Source: Prauserella aidingensis (GTDB lineage Bacteria > Actinomycetota > Actinomycetes > Mycobacteriales > Pseudonocardiaceae). Taken from it: a stretch of DNA of 40,430 bases. Each line of letters starts with the position of its first letter. The first letter of the stretch is position 1. Location of the stretch: contig NZ_JAMTCN010000035.1 in assembly GCF_024171865.1 (NCBI RefSeq), positions 1 through 40,430 of the forward strand, given 5' to 3'. The notes under the pieces are model-generated. The model was not told the origin of the DNA and did not search any database. It worked only from the letters and a program-made list of their open reading frames with translations. The position numbers and the translations under genes are program-made. Below are positions 15,410 through 22,823 of this stretch, piece by piece.

Positions 15410-15952
15410 ATGGGCAAGGCGACGGTGACCGACGAGGACCTGCGCGCGGCGTTGGCGAAGCTGGCGTCGTTCGGTTTCGAACCCCGGGAAGCGGTGACCG
15501 CCGAGGACGTCGCGTACCAGCAGGGTTCCGCCGGGCTGTTGGAGACACTGCTGGTCATGGACCGGCCGTCCCAGGTCGACGGCGATGATCCGGAGCCGCT
15601 CTTCCCGCGCGTGTTCGTGGTCGACTACGAGTTCGTCGACCACGACGAGGCGTACGAGGATTTCCTGCACTGGGCCTCGACGGCGGCGGGCACCGCGGAC
15701 CGCGTGTCCGACGTCGTCAACGACATCGGACTCGAGGACGGCGCGGACGGTGGACGGTTCGCGTACCGGGTCGACGGCCGGCATCGCGAGTACGAAGTGG
15801 ACAACAACGGTGACTGGGGCGACGGCGACGTCGTCGAGGAGATCCTCGAGGACGTGAGTCCGCCCGGGCACCGGCCGGTGCGCTTCGGCGACTCCGTGGC
15901 GTGGGTTCCGGAGCAGCACGAGGTCGCGTTCTCCCGAGCACTCACCCCGTGA
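15410..15952 (+). CDS. hypothetical acidic protein
   Basis: A 180-aa soluble, strongly acidic protein with no family I can name. It has no signal peptide or membrane segment. The N-terminus (KATVTDEDLRAALAKLASFGFEPREAV) looks helical. The middle, FPRVFVVDYEFVDHDEAYEDFL, alternates hydrophobic and acidic residues, and a second half around RFAYRVDGRHREYEVDNNGDWGDGDVVEE is predicted beta. Sequence character suggests a small alpha/beta fold. ATG 15410 has GGGAG about 10 nt upstream; the frame is open earlier but without a better start. It stands alone between arrays A3 and A4, convergent with the GntR gene. Consistent codon use supports it being real. Confidence 0.72.
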   Translation: MGKATVTDEDLRAALAKLASFGFEPREAVTAEDVAYQQGSAGLLETLLVMDRPSQVDGDDPEPLFPRVFVVDYEFVDHDEAYEDFLHWASTAAGTADRVSDVVNDIGLEDGADGGRFAYRVDGRHREYEVDNNGDWGDGDVVEEILEDVSPPGHRPVRFGDSVAWVPEQHEVAFSRALTP

Positions 15953-16004
15953 GCCGCGGACGCGGCATCCACACGCGCGTTCGGACGCACCCGATGGGAG
16001 TCCG

Positions 16005-16192
16005 AACGCCGAACACGCGGCCCTGAGCGCAGAACACGCGCCCCTGGAACCGCAACACGGCCCCTCGAAACCGCAACACGCGCCCCCGGAACTGCAACAC
16101 GCGCCCCCGAATCCGCAACACGCGCCCCCGGGACTGCAACGCGCGCCCCCCGAATCCGCAACACGCGCCCCTGGGGACGCAACACGGCGGGC
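16005..16192 (-). repeat. 21-bp tandem array A4 (9 units)
   Basis: The longest array: AACAC cores at 16012, 16033, 16054, 16075, 16096, 16117, 16138 (AACGC), 16160 and 16181, with 21-bp spacing except one step of 22. It is in minus orientation, ending 2 bp from the stop codon of the minus-strand GntR gene. The two units farthest from that gene are diverged (GTGTTCTG, GTGTTCGG on the sense strand). Confidence 0.93.
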
Positions 16193-16194
16193 GG

Positions 16195-16908
16195 TCAGGC
16201 GAAGGCGTCGAGGAGTTGGCGCTGTGCCGTGGTGAGGTACTCGTCGAGGGCGCGGGCCGCGGCGCCGAACTCGCCGTCGCCCAGCAGGCGGGCGATGCCG
16301 CGGTTGAGCTCGATGTACGGCTCGTGGAAGCGGCGCAGGGCCGACGTCGCGTGGAACGCCAGTCGCAGTTCCGCCGTGAGCTGCTGCATGATCTCGTCGG
16401 CCCGCGGGCTGCCTGCGAGTGCCGTGATCGCCTGATGGAACCGCATGTTCGCGGTGCCGACGTCCAGCCAGTGCTCTTCGACGGCGGCGTCCTCTGCGGC
16501 GGTGATCGCCGCGTCGATCGCCGACAGTCGCTCCGCCAGCACGTCCGGGGGCACGTCGGACGCCGCCCGGATCGCGCCGGTCTCCAGCAGGCGCCGCGTG
16601 CGGTACAAATCGGTCACGTCGTCGGCGGCCAGCACTCGGACGAACACGCCGCGATGGAACTCGTGCACGAGCAGTCGTTCGTGGACCAGGAGACGGAACG
16701 CCTCGCGCAGCGTGTTGCGTGACACCCCGAGCGCCTTGCCCGCGCTGTGCTCCGACAGCTGCGTGCCCGGCCGGAGGCGGCCGTCGATGATCCACTGTCG
16801 CAGCGCGTCGGCGACCCGTTCCGCGGTGCTGGTTCGGTCGAGCAGTGCGCGGTCACCCGCGAGCAGGTCGGACCAGTCGGCCTGGTCGCGGGCGGTGGGA
16901 CTGGCCAT
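16195..16908 (-). CDS. GntR-family transcriptional regulator, FadR subfamily
   Basis: A 237-aa regulator. The winged helix-turn-helix (about residues 25-95) reads ERVADALRQWIIDGRLRPGTQLSE then ALGVSRNTLREAFRLLVHERLL, and VFVRVL forms the wing. Residues 105-230 are an all-helical FCD ligand-binding domain; FCD domains often bind small carboxylates through a metal held by Asp and His residues such as those in MRFHQAI and FHATSALRRFHEP. It is divergent from the NRAMP-like/PxpB/PxpC operon, which it most likely controls through the TTGTTGAACAA palindrome at 16976-16986. ATG 16908 is chosen because upstream in-frame sequence has no regulator character. Confidence 0.9.
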   Translation of the reverse strand: MASPTARDQADWSDLLAGDRALLDRTSTAERVADALRQWIIDGRLRPGTQLSEHSAGKALGVSRNTLREAFRLLVHERLLVHEFHRGVFVRVLAADDVTDLYRTRRLLETGAIRAASDVPPDVLAERLSAIDAAITAAEDAAVEEHWLDVGTANMRFHQAITALAGSPRADEIMQQLTAELRLAFHATSALRRFHEPYIELNRGIARLLGDGEFGAAARALDEYLTTAQRQLLDAFA

Positions 16909-16967
16909 CGGCGGGTGTCGACCTCCGTGTCGTCGGGTCCGGGAATGGTAACAAGAACATTGCCCCC

Positions 16968-16997
16968 TTGTCGGATTGTTGAACAACTGGCTACCGT
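16968..16997 (+). promoter_or_regulatory. promoter with internal palindromic operator for the 5-oxoproline operon
   Basis: A -35-like TTGTCG (16968-16973) and a -10 TACCGT (16992-16997) are 18 bp apart. The perfect palindrome TTGTTGAACAA (16976-16986) lies between them, where a bound repressor would block RNA polymerase. The divergent GntR/FadR-type regulator is the obvious ligand-responsive binder. Confidence 0.6.
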
Positions 16998-17028
16998 CTG
17001 GCGAAACCATCGACCCCGGGAGACCGAC

Positions 17029-18441
17029 ATGGCCGACCACGTGGGCAGCGGCGACGACGGACACGCCGGCGACGGACACGGCACCGCAGGAAACGGCACC
17101 GCAGGAAACCGCGACAGCGGAAACGGCACCGCACGCAGCGGAGCCGCAGGCCGACCCGACAACGACGGCGGCAGCGACAGCGGCACCGGCGGCGGAGGCG
17201 GCACCGGCGGCGGACACGCCGGCGACGGTAAGACCGCCACGGGCGCACTCGCGGGCGCCACCAAACGCGGCGCACTCGCCGGTGCGATCTTCCTGATGGC
17301 CACGAGCGCCATCGGTCCCGGCTTCATCACGCAGACCACCGAGTTCACCGCGCAGCTCGGTGCGGCGTTCGCGTTCGCGATCGTCCTCTCGATCGTGGTC
17401 GACATCGCGGTGCAGCTGAACGTCTGGCGTGTCATCGGCGTCTCCGGGCTGCGTGCGCAGGAGCTCGGCAACCGCGTGCTGCCGGGCGTCGGCTACCTCA
17501 TGGCGGCGCTCGTCGTGCTCGGCGGGCTCGTGTTCAACGTCGGCAACGTCGCGGGCACCTCGCTCGGCCTGGACGCGCTGTTCGGCCTCGACGTGAAGAT
17601 CGGCGGCACGATCTCCGCGGCCGTCGCCATCGCGATCTTCGTCAGCAAACGCGCCGGTGTCGCGATGGACCGGCTCGTCGTCGTGCTCGGGTTCGTGATG
17701 ATCGCACTGACGACATACGTCGCGGTCTCGTCGTCCCCGCCGGTGGGCGAGGCCATGAGACAGGCGGTCGTGCCCGACACGATCGACGTGCTCGTGATCA
17801 CCACGCTGATCGGCGGGACCGTCGGCGGCTACATCACCTACGCGGGCGCGCACCGACTCGTCGACTCCGGGGTCAGCGGCCCCGACGAGGTCGCGCGCGT
17901 GTCCCGCAGCTCGGTGACGGCACTGCTGGTGACGGGTGTCATGCGGGTCGTGCTGTTCCTGGCGATCCTCGGTGTCGTCGCGGGCGGAGCGGCGTTGACC
18001 GGCGGAAACCCGACCGCGGAGGCGTTCGGCCACGCGGCGGGCGAGGTCGGCATGCGGCTGTTCGGCATGGTGCTGTGGGCCGCGGGCATCACGTCGGTGA
18101 TCGGCGCGTCCTACACGTCGGTGTCGTTCCTCGTGTCGTTCTCGCCCGCGCTGAAACGGCGACAGAACCTGCTCGTCGCCGGGTTCATCGTGGTCTCCGC
18201 GGTGGGTTTCGTGCTGCTCGACCAGGCGCCGACGACGCTGCTGATCCTCGCGGGTGCGCTCAACGGGCTGATCCTGCCCGTCGGGTTCGGCGTGCTGATG
18301 TGGGTCGCGGCGCGGCGCAGCGACCTGCTCGGCGGCTACCGCTATCCGCGCTGGCTGCTGGTGATCGGCGTGGCGGCCTGGCTGTTGACGCTCTATCTCG
18401 GGTGGAATTCCCTCAGCGGCATCGCGGACCTGTGGAGCTGA
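17029..18441 (+). CDS. NRAMP-superfamily transporter lacking the metal-binding motifs (YcsG-like)
   Basis: A 470-aa protein with about 65 low-complexity Gly/Asp/Thr/His-rich N-terminal residues followed by about 11 membrane helices of the NRAMP (LeuT) fold. Helix 1 reads SAIGPGFITQTTEF where true metal transporters have DPGN, and the helix 6 region reads YITYAGAHRLVDSG instead of MPHN. The known metal ligands are therefore absent. This matches the YcsG-like branch encoded beside kipI-kipA in Bacillus subtilis. I infer an organic-acid or 5-oxoproline/glutamate-derived substrate rather than Mn or Fe. ATG 17029 is preceded by GGGAG and by an operator-containing promoter. It is first in an operon with pxpB, pxpC and the D-glutamate cyclase-family gene. 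Confidence 0.82.
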   Translation: MADHVGSGDDGHAGDGHGTAGNGTAGNRDSGNGTARSGAAGRPDNDGGSDSGTGGGGGTGGGHAGDGKTATGALAGATKRGALAGAIFLMATSAIGPGFITQTTEFTAQLGAAFAFAIVLSIVVDIAVQLNVWRVIGVSGLRAQELGNRVLPGVGYLMAALVVLGGLVFNVGNVAGTSLGLDALFGLDVKIGGTISAAVAIAIFVSKRAGVAMDRLVVVLGFVMIALTTYVAVSSSPPVGEAMRQAVVPDTIDVLVITTLIGGTVGGYITYAGAHRLVDSGVSGPDEVARVSRSSVTALLVTGVMRVVLFLAILGVVAGGAALTGGNPTAEAFGHAAGEVGMRLFGMVLWAAGITSVIGASYTSVSFLVSFSPALKRRQNLLVAGFIVVSAVGFVLLDQAPTTLLILAGALNGLILPVGFGVLMWVAARRSDLLGGYRYPRWLLVIGVAAWLLTLYLGWNSLSGIADLWS

Positions 18442-18467
18442 CGGCGCGAGGTGGCGGGAGGAGCCCG

Positions 18468-19139
18468 ATGGAGACGATCACGCTGCGGGTGCTGCCGTGC
18501 GGTGACACGGCGCTGCTCGTCGAGTCGTCGGGTCTCGACGACGTCCTGGCGCTGCACGCGGCGCTCGACGTCGACCGGCCGGACGGCGTCGTCGACCTCG
18601 TCCCCGCCGCCCGCACGCTGCTGCTGCGGTTCGACCCCGACCGCACCGATGCTGCCGCCGTGGAACGGGCCGTCCGCGAGACCCGCCCCAGTGAGGTCAC
18701 GCGGTCCGGTGGGGAGTTGGTGGAGATACCGGTCGTCTACGACGGGCCGGATCTCGCCGACGTCGCCCACCACACCGGACTGTCCGAACGCGACGTGATC
18801 ACCGAGCACACCGGGTACGAGTGGACGGTCGCGTTCGGCGGATTCGCCCCCGGCTTCGGATACCTGGCGGGTGGGTCGCCGCGACTGGAGGTGCCGCGGC
18901 GCGCCGAGTCGCGGACACGCGTGCCGACCGGATCGGTCGCGCTGGCAGGCACGTTCAGCGGCGTCTATCCCCGTTCGTCGCCGGGTGGTTGGCAGCTCAT
19001 CGGCCGCACCGACCTCGTGACCTGGGACGTCGACCGTGACCCGCCCGCGTTGTTGCGCCCGGGGGTGCGTGTGCGTTTCGTCGAGGCCACGACGTCGGCG
19101 GACTCCGACGGGCCGGCGTCCACCGGAGGTGCCGCGTGA
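18468..19139 (+). CDS. pxpB: 5-oxoprolinase subunit PxpB (KipI family)
   Basis: A 223-aa protein of the PxpB/KipI family (allophanate hydrolase subunit 1 fold). With PxpC and PxpA it forms the ATP-dependent prokaryotic 5-oxoprolinase that opens 5-oxoproline to glutamate. Family blocks are RVLPCGDTALLVE at the start, VEIPVVYDGPDLADVA, and FAPGFGYLAG…LEVPRRAESRTRVPTGSVALAG with GGWQLIGRT near the C-terminus. ATG 18468 has GGGAGGAG at 8 nt. Its end overlaps pxpC by 4 nt. The B. subtilis homologue also inhibits the KinA kinase, but no kinase target is implied here. No PxpA (YcsF) gene lies in this window. Confidence 0.92.
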   Translation: METITLRVLPCGDTALLVESSGLDDVLALHAALDVDRPDGVVDLVPAARTLLLRFDPDRTDAAAVERAVRETRPSEVTRSGGELVEIPVVYDGPDLADVAHHTGLSERDVITEHTGYEWTVAFGGFAPGFGYLAGGSPRLEVPRRAESRTRVPTGSVALAGTFSGVYPRSSPGGWQLIGRTDLVTWDVDRDPPALLRPGVRVRFVEATTSADSDGPASTGGAA

Positions 19140-20038
19140 CGGGACTCGAGGTGCTCGCCCCCGGTCCGCTGGCGACGGTGCAGGACCTGGGCAGGCCGGG
19201 CCACGCGGGTATCGGCGTGGGCGTCTCGGGCGCGGCGGACCGCGGATCCCTATGGCTGGCGAACCGGCTCGTCGGCAACGACGAGGACGCGGCGGGGGTC
19301 GAGGTGACCTTCGGCGGGTTCGCCGCCCGCGCGCGGTCGCCGGTGACGATCGCCGTGACCGGGGCGCCGTGCCCGGTCACCGTGGCGGGCCGTGGCGCGG
19401 CGCCGGACAGCGTGCTGCGGGTTCCCGCAGGCGCCGACCTCCGCCTCGGCGCGCCCTCCCGTGGCCTGCGCAGTTACGTCGCCGTGCGGGGTGGGCTGAC
19501 CGTGCCCGCCGTGCTCGGTTCCCGGTCGGCTGACCTGCTGTCCGGCCTCGGCCCGCAGCTGCTGCGGGAGGGCGACGTCCTGCCCGTCGGGCCGGCCCCC
19601 GCACGGTTCCCCGTCGTCGACGGTGCGCCGGGACGGCCGATCGCGGGCGACGAGGTCACCCTGCGGGTCGTCCCCGGCCCGCGTGACGACTGGTTCACCG
19701 CCCGCGCACTGGAGACGTTGCTGAGCGAGCCCTACGCCGTGACGTCGGAATGCGACCGGGTGGGCGCGCGGCTCGACGGTCCGGAACTGTCCCGCGCGGG
19801 CGTGGGCGAGCTGCCGAGCGAGGGCATGGTGTCGGGTGCGCTGCAGGTGCCGCCGTCGGGGAAACCGACCCTGTTCCTCGCCGACCATCCCGTCACCGGC
19901 GGTTATCCCGTGATCGCCGTGGTGGTCGCCGCCGACGTGGACGACGCGGCCCAGCTGCGGCCCGGCGCGCGCGTGCAATTCGCCCCGGCTCGCGCGTCGG
20001 CACGGCCGGGGGCGACGAGTTCCGGGAGGTCGTCATGA
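19136..20038 (+). CDS. pxpC: 5-oxoprolinase subunit PxpC (KipA family, biotin-dependent carboxyltransferase fold)
   Basis: A 300-aa PxpC/KipA protein (allophanate hydrolase subunit 2 fold). It begins [45 protein letters not shown], the family hallmark, continues with [29 protein letters not shown], and the C-terminal [34 protein letters not shown]. Together with PxpB it makes the catalytic complex of 5-oxoprolinase. The GTG start sits in a GTGA overlap with pxpB, and its stop overlaps the next gene by 4 nt, so the three genes are tightly coupled. Its last residues ([17 protein letters not shown]) are disordered. Confidence 0.93.
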   Translation: MTGLEVLAPGPLATVQDLGRPGHAGIGVGVSGAADRGSLWLANRLVGNDEDAAGVEVTFGGFAARARSPVTIAVTGAPCPVTVAGRGAAPDSVLRVPAGADLRLGAPSRGLRSYVAVRGGLTVPAVLGSRSADLLSGLGPQLLREGDVLPVGPAPARFPVVDGAPGRPIAGDEVTLRVVPGPRDDWFTARALETLLSEPYAVTSECDRVGARLDGPELSRAGVGELPSEGMVSGALQVPPSGKPTLFLADHPVTGGYPVIAVVVAADVDDAAQLRPGARVQFAPARASARPGATSSGRSS

Positions 20039-20826
20039 CCGCATCGCACACGCCGTTCGCCGAGCCCGCTGAGGCCAGGGCCGCCTACCGGGCCGGTCTG
20101 CGCACACCCACCGCGGGGCACTGCCCGGGGTGGACGCAGGCCAACCTGATCTCGCTGCCCGCCGACGTCGCCGAGGACTTCCTCCGCTTCGCCCAGCGCA
20201 ATCCGCAGGCGTGCCCGGTGCTCGGCGTCACCGAACCCGGCGCCGTGTCACTGCCGATCTTCGACGGCGACCTGCGCAGCGATCTGCCCGCCTACCGCGT
20301 CTACGAGCGCGGTGAGCTCACCGCGGAGCGCACCGACGTCGGCGATCTCTGGCGCGCCGACCTCGTCACGTTCCTCATCGGCTGCAGCTTCACGTTCGAG
20401 ACGGCGTTGCTGGCTGCCGACGTACCGGTGCGGCACATCGAGGACGGCGGCAACGTGCCGATGTACACCACGTCGGTCGCGTGCCGCCCGGCAGGCCGCA
20501 TGGCGGGACCGCTCGTGGTGTCGATGCGCCCGATCCCGGCCGACCGGGTGGAGGACGCGATCCGGGTGACGGCCCGTTACCCGCGGGTGCACGGCGCGCC
20601 GGTCCACATCGGACAACCCGCGCTCATCGGCATCGACGACCTCGATGCGCCCGATTTCGGCGACCCGGTGCGGATCGAGCCCGGCGAGGTACCCGTGTTC
20701 TGGGCATGTGGGGTGACGCCGCAGGCCGCCGTGATGAGGTCGAAGCCGGCGTTGGCGATCGGTCACGCACCCGGCCACATGGCGATCACCGACGCGCGTG
20801 ACACCGACTACCGCCTCGACGGCTGA
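20035..20826 (+). CDS. putative hydro-lyase / D-glutamate cyclase family protein (DUF1445, YcsI)
   Basis: A 263-aa soluble protein of the DUF1445/YcsI family. Typical blocks are [99 protein letters not shown] and [12 protein letters not shown] near the end. The mammalian D-glutamate cyclase, which makes 5-oxo-D-proline from D-glutamate, contains a related region. Being 4-nt coupled to PxpC, the gene probably feeds or accompanies 5-oxoproline hydrolysis; that link is inference. B. subtilis ycsI sits in the same cluster. It converges on a GntR gene with array A5 between. Confidence 0.9.
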   Translation: MTASHTPFAEPAEARAAYRAGLRTPTAGHCPGWTQANLISLPADVAEDFLRFAQRNPQACPVLGVTEPGAVSLPIFDGDLRSDLPAYRVYERGELTAERTDVGDLWRADLVTFLIGCSFTFETALLAADVPVRHIEDGGNVPMYTTSVACRPAGRMAGPLVVSMRPIPADRVEDAIRVTARYPRVHGAPVHIGQPALIGIDDLDAPDFGDPVRIEPGEVPVFWACGVTPQAAVMRSKPALAIGHAPGHMAITDARDTDYRLDG

Positions 20827-20877
20827 CACGCCGAATCCGTGTCGTGGGGCGCGGCCGCACCCTGCTGCCGGCCCCGG

Positions 20878-21020
20878 GGTCCGCACCACGAACCCCGGGA
20901 TCTGTAACACGGGCTCCGGAAACCGCAACACGGCCCCGGGAATCCACAACACGAACCCCGGAACCTGCAACACGGCCCCCGGGATCCGCAACACGGCTCC
21001 GGGAATCCGCGACACGGTGG
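20878..21020 (-). repeat. 21-bp tandem array A5 (7 units)
   Basis: Cores at 20885 (ACCAC), 20906, 20927, 20948, 20969, 20990 (AACAC) and 21011 (GACAC), exactly 21 bp apart. It is in minus orientation, 12 bp from the stop of the minus-strand YtrA-type GntR gene. The outermost unit is diverged to GTGGTGCG on the sense strand. Confidence 0.93.
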
Positions 21021-21031
21021 GGCGGGGCGCG

Positions 21032-21391
21032 TCAGGAGGTGCGGATGGCGGCGGTGACGATGGCGATGGCCTCGTCCTCGCTCAGGCCGAGCTTGTGGGC
21101 CGTGTCGGCATAACGGCGGGCCGCGTCGCGGGCCCTGATCCTCGTGCGGTCGCCGGTGGCCGCGACGAACGTGCCCGAACGGCCCTTCGTCTCGAGCAGC
21201 CCGGCTTCCTCGAGCTCGCGGTAGGCGCGGGCGATCGTGTTGGGCGCGATGCCGAGGTCGGCGGCGAGTTTGCGCACGGTGGGCAGTTTCGTGCCGACGG
21301 CCAGTGCGCCGTCGTTGATCTGCTCGGCCAGCCCGGAGCGGATCTGTTCGTACGGCGGCACCTTCGAGGTGGCGTCCACGGTGACGATCAT
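21032..21391 (-). CDS. GntR-family regulator, YtrA subfamily
   Basis: A short 119-aa repressor. The winged helix-turn-helix spans residues 10-75: VPPYEQIRSGLAEQINDGALAVGTKLPTVRKLAADLGIAPNTIARAYRELEEAGLL, with TKGRSGTFVA as the wing. The C-terminal 40 residues form only two helices for dimerisation (DAARRYADTAHKLGLSEDEAIAIV), as usual for YtrA regulators. Its ATG overlaps the stop of the upstream membrane-protein gene by 4 nt (ATGA). YtrA regulators usually repress their own operon with an adjacent transport or membrane gene; the 13-bp inverted repeat at 22202-22247 in front of that operon is the probable operator. Confidence 0.92.
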   Translation of the reverse strand: MIVTVDATSKVPPYEQIRSGLAEQINDGALAVGTKLPTVRKLAADLGIAPNTIARAYRELEEAGLLETKGRSGTFVAATGDRTRIRARDAARRYADTAHKLGLSEDEAIAIVTAAIRTS

Positions 21392-22191
21392 GCGGTGACC
21401 GCTCCGTCCGGTGTGACCAGCTTCCTCCTGGTGTCCTGCACGTACACCGCCGCCCACAGCAGGATCGTCACCACGGCGAACCCGCCGAACGTCGCGATCG
21501 TGGCGGTGTCGGTGACGTTGACCGCGTAGATGGCCGCGAGGACCGCGGGGAAGGGCGGCACCCGGTGGGCGTCCTCGACGCGCAGCAGGTCGTCGGCCGC
21601 GAGGGACTCCTCGTCCTCGGCGAGCGCGCCCCTGCGCACCTCCTCGGCTGCGACGACGGCGGTGATCACCGCGAAGATCGCCGTTCCGCAGGCGAAGATG
21701 GCAGCGATGAGCCGGTCGGTCACCGTGTCCGCGCCGAATGCGAGCACGGCCCCGATCGCCACGCCGCCGACGTAGGTCGCGGCGGAGGCGACCACGAACG
21801 GCACGCCGAGCACGCGCACCGCGCCCGTGCCGGTGCCGTGGGCGGCACGTTGCGGCAGCGACGCGGCGATGCGCCGTTCCGCGCGGCGTTGCGAGCGGGA
21901 TCCCCACCAGGTCAGAGCCGCCATCAGGAGGTAGAAGGCGCCCATCACCACGACGTTGAGCACGTCCTGGCCGTTGATCACGAGCGACAGCGAGGCGAAC
22001 TCCGTCACGAGCACGAACGCTATGAGCGCGACGCAGAGCAGTCCGAGATGCAGCATTTCCCGTTCGGTGCGCCGTTTCCGCACGGCGATGCGGGCGGTGA
22101 GTACGCGGCTCGGCTCGCGTCCGCTCGCACCGTGGCGCTCGAGCCAGGTGCGGGCGTGCGGACGTGCGAGTGCCAGGTCGGCGTCGTCCAT
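21388..22191 (-). CDS. multi-pass membrane protein in a YtrA-type operon
   Basis: A 267-aa protein of no named family. After a cytoplasmic N-terminal region of about 60 residues rich in Arg come hydrophobic helices around LGLLCVALIAFVLVTEFASL, VLNVVVMGAFYLLMAALTWW, VLGVPFVVASAATYVGGVAIGAVLAFG, LIAAIFACGTAIFAVITAVVAAEE, FPAVLAAIYAVNVTDTATIA and FGGFAVVTILLWAAVYV, so about six spans. ATG 22191 is preceded by AAAAGGGGGAC. It is first in the operon with the GntR gene and lies just downstream of the long inverted repeat. Membrane-stress or envelope function is a guess from YtrA context only. Confidence 0.82.
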   Translation of the reverse strand: MDDADLALARPHARTWLERHGASGREPSRVLTARIAVRKRRTEREMLHLGLLCVALIAFVLVTEFASLSLVINGQDVLNVVVMGAFYLLMAALTWWGSRSQRRAERRIAASLPQRAAHGTGTGAVRVLGVPFVVASAATYVGGVAIGAVLAFGADTVTDRLIAAIFACGTAIFAVITAVVAAEEVRRGALAEDEESLAADDLLRVEDAHRVPPFPAVLAAIYAVNVTDTATIATFGGFAVVTILLWAAVYVQDTRRKLVTPDGAVTA

Positions 22192-22201
22192 CTGTCCCCC
22201 T

Positions 22202-22247
22202 TTTGTCGCATGGTCTGTATCAATGTTGGGACAAACCATGCGACAAA
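22202..22247. promoter_or_regulatory. 13-bp perfect inverted repeat, probable GntR (YtrA) operator
   Basis: TTTGTCGCATGGT (22202-22214) and its exact complement ACCATGCGACAAA (22235-22247) are separated by 20 bp, starting 11 bp upstream of the membrane-protein ATG. Long-spaced palindromes in front of self-regulated operons fit YtrA-type repressors. On the minus strand TTGTCG followed 18 bp later by TGATAC could be the -35/-10 pair inside the element. Confidence 0.72.
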
Positions 22248-22283
22248 GTCAACCGGTGGTTCCCGTGCCGACGGGAACCCGGG

Positions 22284-22823
22284 TCACGTCCTGTCGAGCG
22301 CGGCCGCGACCAGTTCGGTGAGGTCCTCGGTGTCGGGCGGCAGTGCGCGGACCGGCCACCAGCGCAGGTCGTCGGACTCGTCGCCGGCCACCGGCTCGGC
22401 GCCCGCGGGCGCGCGCACGAGGAACTGGACGTCGAAGTGCCGCGTGGGCACGCCGAGCGAGCAGGTGATCGGGTGGACGTCGAGCCGCAGCGGCTCCTCC
22501 TCGATCGTCAGCCCGGAGATGCCCGACTCCTCGGTGGCCTCGCGCAGTGCCGCCGCGGTGAGCGAGGTGTCCTCCGGTTCGCAGTGCCCGCCGAGCTGCA
22601 GCCACCGGCCGACCCGCGGGTGCAACGTCAGCAGCACGTGCTCGCCCGTGGCGTCCAGCACGATCGCCGACGCCGTGAGGTGGCCGGCCTCGCACGACCG
22701 CGCGCAGGCGTCCTCGCGTGCCGCGAGGAATCCGAGGTAGGCCTGCCGGAGCGATTCCTGCGCGGCCGTGTCCGGTTTCCAGCCGTCCAGAGTGGACGTG
22801 GCGGCGGGGTGCAGCGCGGTCAT
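22284..22823 (-). CDS. NUDIX hydrolase
   Basis: A 179-aa NUDIX-fold hydrolase acting on a nucleoside diphosphate linked to another moiety. The Nudix box is GHCEPEDTSLTAAALREATEESGI, canonical in its REATEESGI half and one residue longer than the classic 23-residue motif. Flanking strands are SAIVLDATGEHVLLTLHP before it and RHFDVQFLVRAP after it, and the C-terminus DLRWWPVRALP is common in the family. ATG 22823 begins immediately after the TAG of fbiB with no gap, so it is the third gene of the F420 run. A role in F420 precursor sanitation or GTP/GDP-lactate chemistry is speculative. Confidence 0.9.
   Translation of the reverse strand: MTALHPAATSTLDGWKPDTAAQESLRQAYLGFLAAREDACARSCEAGHLTASAIVLDATGEHVLLTLHPRVGRWLQLGGHCEPEDTSLTAAALREATEESGISGLTIEEEPLRLDVHPITCSLGVPTRHFDVQFLVRAPAGAEPVAGDESDDLRWWPVRALPPDTEDLTELVAAALDRT

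Noticed and set aside
15060-16192. The 21-bp arrays as CRISPR
   Set aside because: There are no unique 30-40 bp spacers: the whole 21-bp period is repeat with degenerate positions. No cas genes are in the window.
17029-18441. Calling the transporter a manganese/iron NRAMP (MntH)
   Set aside because: The DPGN and MPHN metal-binding motifs are replaced and the operon context is 5-oxoproline metabolism.
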